From contig JHWW01000001.1 in the NCBI GenBank assembly GCA_000621985.1, positions 248,001 to 312,000 on the forward strand: 64,000 nucleotides of DNA, given 5' to 3'. The number at the start of each line of letters is the position of its first letter. The first letter of the stretch is position 1. The notes under the pieces were generated by a model that was given only the letters and a program-made list of their open reading frames with translations, searched no databases and was not told where the DNA came from. The DNA comes from Lachnospiraceae bacterium V9D3004 (lineage in GTDB: Bacteria > Bacillota > Clostridia > Lachnospirales > Lachnospiraceae). This document shows positions 27,113 to 34,070 of the stretch, one piece after another. Position numbers and translations under genes: made by a program.

Positions 27113-28719
27113 AGATCCTTATCGTAGATGATGATGTTGAAGAAAGAGAGAGTTTTAAGGCAAAGACCGATTGGCTGTCTTACGGATGCGAAGTGATGGC
27201 TGAGCTGTCCGACGGAGAGATGGCGTATACACTTGTGTGCTCCGAACAGCCCGACATAATAATAACCGATCTTGAGATGCCTTACATGGACGGACTAACA
27301 TTAAGCAGACTTATCAAAGAGGAGTATCGTGATATAGAAATCATAATGCGCACATCCTGTGAAGAATTTGCCTGCATTAAAGAAGCGGTTCATATCGGAA
27401 TATCCGATTATATCCTTAAAAGTGATGAGGCCGACGTTGTTAAGGAAGCCATAGAGAAGGCTGCAGACAGGATCAATGAGAGAAGAAGTATTAAGGATGA
27501 GCTTGAAAAACATACTAAAAGTATAGAAAATGAACGCAAATGTGACAAAAACAGTCTGTTCAATGAACTTGTATGCTCGGGAAAAACTCCGGCGGAACTG
27601 ATCGGACTCGCGAAAAAAAACGACATAATGCTTACAGCCATGTGCTACAGCATAATGCTAATAAATGTTGTGCCTGCCGGAACCAACAGGGAGGAATCCG
27701 AAAGCATAATGTCTGCGGTTGATTATGAACTGGATGAGATGGCTGCTTCCGGCAATGTGATATTATTCGACAGGAATGTTGACGGAAAAGCGATGATAAT
27801 CAAGGCAGACAGCGAAGAAGACATGCTGGAGCGCCGTGAGACGCTGATCGAACAGATCAAGAATATCCTGTACAAATATGATTATATCAAGTTCTACGGT
27901 GGTGTCGGCACGACCGTTACAAGGCTCGGAGACATATACAGGTCTTATGAGCGGGCTTACAGGGCATACGCGCAGAGTTACATACTTAATGAGAATCTCA
28001 TTATAGACAGTGATGAAATGGAGTACGGAGTGCTTGTTGCGGGAGATGATTTCAGAATAAGCGATATTGATATCAGAGGGTTTGACAGAAACAGGGTTCA
28101 CAGATATCTCAGATTCGGAGATCTTGACGGCGTGTCGGATTTTATTGATCATTTTTTCAATGATTTCGGCGAAGACGCGCTTGAATCCAATACATTCCGC
28201 AGGTTCCTTATTGTTGACATCTACTTTGCGGTATGCGAATTCCTTGAGGGACTTAATTACGACAGAAGTGAGATCGAGTCTCCGGATATCACATATGAGA
28301 TCCTTCAGAATAAGGAGAATTCCAAAAAATATGTCATCAATATACTGGAAAAGGCAATGTCGTTCAGAGAGAGGAGCACAAGGGGAAGATACGGCGACAT
28401 AGTTGATGAAGTGATGAGATATATTGAAGACAATTATTCGGATGACAAGCTCTCGCTCAATGTTCTTGCGACGCATGTTAATTTTTCCCCGAACCACCTG
28501 AGTATGATATTCAGTCAGCAGACCGGAACACCGTTTATAAAATATCTTACCGATTACAGGATCGGCAAGGCAAAAGAGCTTTTAAGATATACAAGTAAGC
28601 GAAGCAGTGAGATAAGCAGTGAGGTAGGTTATAAAGATCCTCATTATTTTTCATATTTATTTAAGAAAACGCAGGGAATGACACCGACGCAGTACAGACA
28701 ACAGGGACACGAGCAATAG
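27106..28719 (+). CDS. AraC-type (YesN-like) response regulator
   Basis: 537 residues. Receiver domain at 1-120: acidic pocket LIVDDDVEE, phospho-acceptor Asp in IIITDLEMPYMDG (about 55) and conserved Lys in YILKSDEA (about 106). A long helical middle region follows, then a C-terminal pair of AraC helix-turn-helices (from about 430: IEDNYSDDKLSLNVLATHV, then GYKDPHYFSYLFKKTQGMTP). Such regulators usually respond to a membrane kinase and activate sugar transporter genes next door; the ABC transporter starts 165 bases downstream. No histidine kinase is adjacent: its place is taken by the CFI-box protein. The receiver looks functional. Confidence 0.92.
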   Translation: MLKILIVDDDVEERESFKAKTDWLSYGCEVMAELSDGEMAYTLVCSEQPDIIITDLEMPYMDGLTLSRLIKEEYRDIEIIMRTSCEEFACIKEAVHIGISDYILKSDEADVVKEAIEKAADRINERRSIKDELEKHTKSIENERKCDKNSLFNELVCSGKTPAELIGLAKKNDIMLTAMCYSIMLINVVPAGTNREESESIMSAVDYELDEMAASGNVILFDRNVDGKAMIIKADSEEDMLERRETLIEQIKNILYKYDYIKFYGGVGTTVTRLGDIYRSYERAYRAYAQSYILNENLIIDSDEMEYGVLVAGDDFRISDIDIRGFDRNRVHRYLRFGDLDGVSDFIDHFFNDFGEDALESNTFRRFLIVDIYFAVCEFLEGLNYDRSEIESPDITYEILQNKENSKKYVINILEKAMSFRERSTRGRYGDIVDEVMRYIEDNYSDDKLSLNVLATHVNFSPNHLSMIFSQQTGTPFIKYLTDYRIGKAKELLRYTSKRSSEISSEVGYKDPHYFSYLFKKTQGMTPTQYRQQGHEQ

Positions 28720-28884
28720 AAAAACACACTTAAATCGTAAAAATATCAAACGTCATACGATTTGAATAAAAAAATCAACTTTAATTTAATTATTATTAAT
28801 GGATTTATTGACAAATCGGTTATAAAATACTTCTATCAAAGATTTGGTCTTTGAAAATCTATATAATTTATTAGGAGGAAAATG

Positions 28885-29991
28885 ATGAGAAAGAAAGTAT
28901 TGGCTGTTCTTATGGCAGCAACAATGGTAGTAGGCATGACAGCATGCGGTGGCAAGAAAGACGCAGAGCCGACAGCAGCTCCTGCAGAAGAGAAGGCAGA
29001 TGACGCAGCAGCAGATGACGCAGCAGCAGATGACAAGGCAGATGACGCAGCAGCAGATGATGCAGCAGCAGATGACAAGGCAGATGATGTAGCAGCAGAT
29101 TCAGGTTCAGGCGAGCTTATCAAAGTTGGTATCATCAACAATGATCCTAACGAGTCTGGTTACCGTACAGCTAACGTAAACGACCTTAAGAACATGTTCA
29201 CAGAAGAGAACGGATACGATGCACAGTTTGCATACAGCCTTAAGAACGACGAGCAGATCAACAGTGCTGCTAAGTTCATTCAGGATGGCGTTCAGTATCT
29301 TCTTCTTTCAGCAGCTGATACAGCTGGTTGGGATTCAACACTTAAGGATGCTCAGGACAATGGTGTTAAGGTAATTCTTTTCGACCGTACAATCGATGCT
29401 GATGAGAGTCTTTATGAGGCTTCAATCGTTTCAGATATGGCAAAAGAAGGTGAGACAGCAGTTGAGTGGTTAAAGGGACAGAATCTTGATTCTTACAATG
29501 TAATCCATATCCAGGGTGTTATGGGTTCAGCAGCTCAGCAGGGACGTTCAGGCGCTCTTACAGAAGCAGCTAAGTCTGACGGATGGAAGATCGTTGAAGA
29601 GCAGACAGCAGAGTGGAATGCAGAGAAGGCTCAGCAGATCGTTCAGACAGTTATCGACAGAGGCGATGAGTTCAATGTAATCTATGCAGAGAACGACGAT
29701 ATGGCTAAGGGTGCTGTAGCAGCTCTTGATAAGGCTGGTATCTCACACGGTGTTGGCAAAGACGTAATCGTTATGGGATTTGACTGCAACAAGTGGGCAC
29801 TTGAAGAGCTTAAGGCTGGTAACTGGAACTATGATGGACAGTGTAATCCATTCCAGGCTTCATACATTGATGATATCATCAAGAAGCTTGAGAAGGGTGA
29901 GACTCTTTCAGAGAAGACAATCATCATGGATGAGAAGGGCTTCGATGCTACAACAATTACTGATGATGATGTTAATACATACGGAATCTAA
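28885..29991 (+). CDS. Sugar ABC transporter solute-binding lipoprotein (YtfQ-like)
   Basis: 368 residues from ATG 28885; the preceding ATG 28882 is only 3 bases from AGGAGG, so the second is better spaced. Lipoprotein signal with lipobox GMTAC (Cys about 18-20), then an Asp/Ala-rich linker made of tandem repeats, then a periplasmic-binding-protein fold (KVGIINNDPNESGYRTANVN; DGVQYLLLSAADTAGWDSTL; IYAENDDMAKGAVAALDKAG; VIVMGFDCNKWALEELKAG). The closest fold I know is YtfQ, which binds furanose sugars. With the ATPase and two permeases downstream it forms a YtfQRT-YjfF-like importer. Substrate is probably a pentose or hexose in furanose form, but this is inference. Confidence 0.9.
   Translation: MRKKVLAVLMAATMVVGMTACGGKKDAEPTAAPAEEKADDAAADDAAADDKADDAAADDAAADDKADDVAADSGSGELIKVGIINNDPNESGYRTANVNDLKNMFTEENGYDAQFAYSLKNDEQINSAAKFIQDGVQYLLLSAADTAGWDSTLKDAQDNGVKVILFDRTIDADESLYEASIVSDMAKEGETAVEWLKGQNLDSYNVIHIQGVMGSAAQQGRSGALTEAAKSDGWKIVEEQTAEWNAEKAQQIVQTVIDRGDEFNVIYAENDDMAKGAVAALDKAGISHGVGKDVIVMGFDCNKWALEELKAGNWNYDGQCNPFQASYIDDIIKKLEKGETLSEKTIIMDEKGFDATTITDDDVNTYGI
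28999..29082 (+). repeat. 42-bp tandem repeat coding for DDAAADDAAADDKA linker
   Basis: Two near-identical 42-bp units (28999-29040, 29041-29082), themselves built from 15-bp GATGACGCAGCAGCA blocks. They lengthen the flexible linker between the lipid anchor and the binding domain. Confidence 0.8.
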
Positions 29992-30036
29992 TGACAGAAT
30001 TGTTTAACAGTTTTAGTTAATAGTGAATTTTTAAAG

Positions 30037-30087
30037 GCGTGGCGCTGTGTAAATGTTAATTCGTATACGCAAAGCCACGCTTTTTTT
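30037..30087 (+). terminator. Intra-operon terminator after solute-binding protein gene
   Basis: GCGTGGC (30037-30043) pairs with GCCACGC (30074-30080), followed by seven T (30081-30087); the 30-nt loop has weak inner pairing. It lies between the solute-binding protein and ATPase genes, where partial read-through would give more binding protein than transporter. Confidence 0.7.
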
Positions 30088-30118
30088 CTGAAAATGGTAT
30101 TTAAGGAGTGAACGCACA

Positions 30119-31627
30119 GTGAATAAGAATTCAGTGTTGGAAATGAGAAATATTAGCAAGTCATTTCCTGGAGTACGTGCCTTGCAGAATGTTCAGTTTT
30201 CTTTGTGCGAAGGGGAAATTCATGCTCTTATGGGTGAGAATGGTGCCGGAAAGTCAACACTTATCAAGGTACTGACCGGAGTATATAGCAAAGACGAAGG
30301 TGATATTTTTATCAAAGGAATTGACAATGCTGTATCGATCCGTTCTCCACAGGATGCACAGAATTTAGGTATTAGTACAGTGTATCAGGAAATAACACTT
30401 TGCCCTAACCTTACGGTTGCAGAGAATATGTTCATCGGAAGAACGAAAGGTGCCGGGGTTAACTGGAAAAAAATGAACGACGAGGCTGACAGGATTCTTG
30501 AGAGTCTTGACATCCCCGCAAAAGCAAAGCAGCAGCTTTCAAGCTGTTCTATAGCTATTCAGCAGATGATTGCTATCGCAAGAGCTGTTGATATGCAGTG
30601 TAAGATATTGATCTTGGACGAGCCGACTTCTTCTCTTGACGAGCAGGAAGTTGAGAAGCTGTTCAAACTTATGAGAGACCTTAAGAAGAAGGGTGTTGGA
30701 ATAATATTCGTAACACACTTCCTTGATCAGGTTTATGAAGTATGTGACAAGATTACCGTTCTTCGTGATGGTCAGTTTGTCGGTGAATATGAAATTAAAG
30801 ACTTACCGCGTGTTCAGCTCGTATCGAAGATGCTCGGTAAGGAACTTGATGATATGTCAGACATTCGCGGGGATTATGAAGGACCGGGCGAGAATGTTGA
30901 GAAGATATTTGAGGCAACAAGCCTTCAGAGTAATGCCGGAATCAAACCGTTTGATTTCTATATCAGGAAGGGTGAGGTTAACGGATTTACAGGTCTTCTC
31001 GGTTCGGGACGAAGCGAATGCGTTCGTGCGATATTCGGTGCGGACAGAGTAATTAAAGGAACAATTAAAAAGAATGGACAGACCGTTAAGATCGGTAAGC
31101 CTATCAGAGCTATGAAGCTCGGTATCGGATATCTTCCGGAAGACCGTAAGGTTGACGGAATTATCGGCGATCTTTCGGTAAGAGAGAATATCGTGCTTGC
31201 ACTTCAGGTTATGAAAGGATTCTTCAGACCTTTCTCCAAGGCGCAGGCTTACAAGTTTGCTGATGAATATATTAAGAAACTGGAGATCAAGACTGCATCG
31301 GCAGATACACCGATCAAGTCATTGTCCGGTGGTAATCAGCAGAAGGTTATTCTTGCAAGATGGCTTCTTACCAATCCTGAATATCTCATTCTTGACGAGC
31401 CTACAAGAGGTATTGACGTAGGTACCAAAATCGAGATTCAGAAGCTTGTTCTTGAACTTGCAAAGCAGGGTAAGAGTATCACGTTTATTTCGTCTGAGAC
31501 AGATGAGATGCTCCGTACATGTTCAAGGCTCATCGTTATGAGAGACCGTAAGGTTGTTGGTGAGCTTAAGGGAGATCAGTTGAATCAGAATACAATTATG
31601 AGTACCATTGCCGGAGGTGATAAATAG
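30119..31627 (+). CDS. Sugar ABC transporter ATPase (tandem nucleotide-binding domains)
   Basis: 502 residues from GTG 30119 (AAGGAG ten bases upstream; ATG 30143 is less well placed). Two fused ATPase domains: Walker A GENGAGKST at about 40 with signature region SSCSIAIQQ and Walker B ILILDEPTSSLD; and a second, degenerate P-loop GLLGSGRSE with signature LSGGNQQKVILARW and Walker B ILDEPTRGIDVG. Single-polypeptide tandem ATPases are typical of the CUT2 sugar importers (RbsA, MglA, YtfR). The stop codon overlaps the next start by one base. Confidence 0.95.
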   Translation: MNKNSVLEMRNISKSFPGVRALQNVQFSLCEGEIHALMGENGAGKSTLIKVLTGVYSKDEGDIFIKGIDNAVSIRSPQDAQNLGISTVYQEITLCPNLTVAENMFIGRTKGAGVNWKKMNDEADRILESLDIPAKAKQQLSSCSIAIQQMIAIARAVDMQCKILILDEPTSSLDEQEVEKLFKLMRDLKKKGVGIIFVTHFLDQVYEVCDKITVLRDGQFVGEYEIKDLPRVQLVSKMLGKELDDMSDIRGDYEGPGENVEKIFEATSLQSNAGIKPFDFYIRKGEVNGFTGLLGSGRSECVRAIFGADRVIKGTIKKNGQTVKIGKPIRAMKLGIGYLPEDRKVDGIIGDLSVRENIVLALQVMKGFFRPFSKAQAYKFADEYIKKLEIKTASADTPIKSLSGGNQQKVILARWLLTNPEYLILDEPTRGIDVGTKIEIQKLVLELAKQGKSITFISSETDEMLRTCSRLIVMRDRKVVGELKGDQLNQNTIMSTIAGGDK

Positions 31628-32733
31628 TGTCAGGAAGTACGACAAAGAATAAAAGTTCATTTATACAGATTTTACAGAGCATGGTATCAAATCAGATATT
31701 TATCCCGATCGCGGCATTGCTTCTTTTAGCATTATTTAACCTGATTGTTGATCCGTCTTTCTATTCAATAACATTGAAAGAATCAAATGATGGTTTTTCG
31801 ACTTTACAGGGAAACCTTATATCGATACTTGATTTTGGTTCTGAGCTTGCGATCCTTGCCATAGGTATGACATTTGTTACGTCTGCTTCAGGCGGACAGG
31901 ACATATCTGTCGGTGCAACTATCGCTATTGCAGGTAGTGCTATCCTCAGAATATTGTGCGGAGACAATCCGAGACCTTCTGAACTTCAGGCACCTATCTT
32001 CGTTGCAGTTATCGTCGGATGTATCGTTGCAATGCTTTTCGGAGCATTTAACGGTGTGTTGGTTTCATTCTTCAACATCCAGCCGATGGTTGCGACACTT
32101 ATACTGTTTACTGCCGGACGTTCGATCGCTTCATGGATCAACAACGGACAGCTTCCGGATGTAAGTTTCGAGCCTTCATTCGGATATTGGGGAACGTATA
32201 TCCCGGGCGTGCCGATACCGACTCCGTTCTTCATAGCGGTGGTATGCTTCATTGTAACAGGATTGATACTTAAGTTTACTACACTTGGTCTGTATTCACA
32301 GTCGGTTGGTATTAACGAGAGTTCAGCTAAGCTTAACGGACTTAATCCGAAGATGATCAAGCTTGTAACTTTCGTAATTCTTGGTCTTTGCGTAGGTATC
32401 TGCGGATTTATCAAGGTAAGCCGTCTGTCTCAGATCAACTATTCGGTAATTGCCAAAGATATTGAAATGGACGCCATCCTTGCGGTTGCACTCGGTGGTA
32501 ACGCACTTGGCGGCGGTAAGTTCAATATGACTGCTTCAATACTTGGCGCTTACGTAATCCAGTTCCTTACAACAACCTTATATAAATACGGTGTATCGGC
32601 AGATGCGCTTCCTGCATATAAGGCTGTAGTAGTTATTCTTCTTGTAGTATTCAGTGCTCCGACAGTAAGAGACGGATTATCTAATTTCTGGAAGAAGAAC
32701 TTTGGTAAAAAAGCAGTAAAGGAGGTCGGTTAA
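31627..32733 (+). CDS. Sugar ABC transporter permease, first subunit (YtfT-like)
   Basis: 368 residues from GTG 31627, which overlaps the ATPase stop by one base (TAGTG). About nine membrane helices. SGGQDISVGATIAIAGSAIL is the conserved loop of the BPD_transp_2 permeases and VALGGNALGGGKFNMTASIL the late conserved loop. It forms half of the membrane channel with the permease that follows. Two different permease genes, rather than one used twice, is the YtfT/YjfF arrangement. Confidence 0.92.
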   Translation: MSGSTTKNKSSFIQILQSMVSNQIFIPIAALLLLALFNLIVDPSFYSITLKESNDGFSTLQGNLISILDFGSELAILAIGMTFVTSASGGQDISVGATIAIAGSAILRILCGDNPRPSELQAPIFVAVIVGCIVAMLFGAFNGVLVSFFNIQPMVATLILFTAGRSIASWINNGQLPDVSFEPSFGYWGTYIPGVPIPTPFFIAVVCFIVTGLILKFTTLGLYSQSVGINESSAKLNGLNPKMIKLVTFVILGLCVGICGFIKVSRLSQINYSVIAKDIEMDAILAVALGGNALGGGKFNMTASILGAYVIQFLTTTLYKYGVSADALPAYKAVVVILLVVFSAPTVRDGLSNFWKKNFGKKAVKEVG

Positions 32734-32734
32734 A

Positions 32735-33787
32735 TTGGCTAAAGAAGTGACTAATGCTCCTGTTGAGAAAAAGAAAAAAGTCGGTATGACCGACTCTAAT
32801 CTCCTGCTTGTTATAACTGTAGGTGTATTCTTCGCAATGTACCTCGGCGCTATTGTGTTTGAAGGTGAAGGATTCCTTAAACCACAGTCATTCATGAACA
32901 TGCTTAATGCAAATGCAGCGCTTATAATCACCGCATGCGGATTGAGTCTTGTTATGATCACAGGCGGAATCGATATCTCCGTCGGAGGTGTTGTTGCTCT
33001 TGTAAGTATGACATGTGCTATGTGTCTTGATGAGTGGGGAGGCAATATATTCATTTCAATCCTCATCGCACTCGGAATCGGACTTGCATTCGGTATCGTT
33101 CAGGGTCTTCTTGTTGCATATCTGGATATTCAGCCGTTCATCGTGTCGTTGGCGGGAATGTTCTTTGCAAGAGGTATGACTACGATCGTTAACACCAAGC
33201 CTTTCAACGTAGCCAACAAAGATTTTGTGGCACTTAAGGATTATCGTATATATATACCGGGACTTGGAAGCTATAACAATGCTAAGCCGCCTAAGTTCAT
33301 TGAGGCGTACATATCAATAGGTGTTGTTGTTGCTATCGCTGTGGTAATACTGATGTTTGTGATTCTCAAATGGACCAGATTCGGACGTAATTTCTACGCT
33401 GTCGGTGGTAACAGACAGAGTGCGTTGATGCTCGGAATCAACGTTAAGAGAACAAGATTCTTCTCACATCTTATCTGCGGATTACTCGCAGGTATCGGTG
33501 GATATGTATACTTCCTGTATAAAGGTTCGGGATCGGCTACGAACGCAGCCGGAATGGAAATGGATGCTATCGCGGCGTCCATCATCGGTGGTACACTTCT
33601 TACCGGTGGTGTTGGTAACATTATCGGAACATTCTTTGGTGTGTTATCACTCAGTACCATTAAGGATATAGTAACATCAGCCGGACTTGATGATCCATGG
33701 TGGACAGGTATTACAACAGCCGGAATGCTCTGCCTGTTCTTGGTAATACAGAGTATCATCATGATCTACAAGAAGAAACAGGATTGA
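32735..33787 (+). CDS. Sugar ABC transporter permease, second subunit (YjfF-like)
   Basis: 350 residues starting at TTG 32735 with GGAGGTCGG upstream, one base after the previous stop. About nine helices with ITGGIDISVGGVVALVSMTC and the late loop GGTLLTGGVGNIIGTFFGVL. The N-terminus has a short charged tail (EKKKKVG). A strong terminator at 33829 closes the operon. Confidence 0.92.
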   Translation: MAKEVTNAPVEKKKKVGMTDSNLLLVITVGVFFAMYLGAIVFEGEGFLKPQSFMNMLNANAALIITACGLSLVMITGGIDISVGGVVALVSMTCAMCLDEWGGNIFISILIALGIGLAFGIVQGLLVAYLDIQPFIVSLAGMFFARGMTTIVNTKPFNVANKDFVALKDYRIYIPGLGSYNNAKPPKFIEAYISIGVVVAIAVVILMFVILKWTRFGRNFYAVGGNRQSALMLGINVKRTRFFSHLICGLLAGIGGYVYFLYKGSGSATNAAGMEMDAIAASIIGGTLLTGGVGNIIGTFFGVLSLSTIKDIVTSAGLDDPWWTGITTAGMLCLFLVIQSIIMIYKKKQD

Positions 33788-33828
33788 TAAGACATAATAA
33801 TACATAATATTTCACAGAGATGATATAG

Positions 33829-33863
33829 CCGCATATACATGGTTGTCGTGTATATGCGGTTTT
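33829..33863 (+). terminator. Rho-independent terminator of the sugar ABC operon
   Basis: CCGCATATACA (33829-33839) pairs perfectly with TGTATATGCGG (33849-33859), followed by TTTTG. Confidence 0.85.
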
Positions 33864-33876
33864 GTTCATTTAATTG

Positions 33877-33903
33877 TTAGCACTCACCTCTTGACAGTGC
33901 TAA
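33877..33903 (+). promoter_or_regulatory. CIRCE operator (HrcA site) for clpB
   Basis: TTAGCACTC (33877-33885), 9-bp spacer, CAGTGCTAA (33895-33903). The consensus is TTAGCACTC-N9-GAGTGCTAA, so there is one mismatch (C for G) in the right arm. The pairing continues outward as ATTG/CAAT. HrcA repression released by heat or misfolded protein is expected. hrcA itself is not in the window. Confidence 0.9.
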
Positions 33904-33919
33904 CAATTGGTGTTATATT
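33891..33919 (+). promoter_or_regulatory. Sigma-A promoter for clpB, overlapping CIRCE
   Basis: TTGACA (33891-33896), 17-bp spacer, TATATT (33914-33919). The -35 box lies within the CIRCE dyad, so bound HrcA would block RNA polymerase. Confidence 0.8.
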
Positions 33920-33950
33920 ACAGCTAAAGAAGAGTAATAAGCAGAGCGAT

Positions 33951-34049
33951 AAGCGCAGTAAGTGCAATAAGCGTAGAAAGCGTAATAAGCGCAATAAGCG
34001 CAGTAAGCGTAGAAAGCGTAATATGCGCAGTAAGCGTTATAAGCGTTAC
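33951..34049 (+). repeat. Eleven 9-bp repeats (AAGCGYARW) in the clpB leader
   Basis: Units of nine bases, AAGCGCAGT, AAGCGTAGA, AAGCGTAAT, AAGCGCAAT and close variants, run without a break from 33951 to 34049 between the promoter and the clpB start. They are in frame with clpB and would read (Lys-Arg-Asn/Ser/Arg)n, but no start codon with an RBS precedes them, so I take them as untranslated leader. Confidence 0.85.
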
Positions 34050-34070
34050 AGGCGGAAGGGAGTGATATGT

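Noticed and set aside
33951-34049. CRISPR-like regular repeats
   Set aside because: Units are 9 bases without spacers and lie in a gene leader; no cas genes are present.
33843-34070. In-frame upstream extension of clpB through the 9-nt repeats (Lys/Arg-rich N-terminus)
   Set aside because: It would start upstream of the CIRCE and promoter, has no RBS, and the N-domain at ATG 34071 matches family starts with a good RBS.
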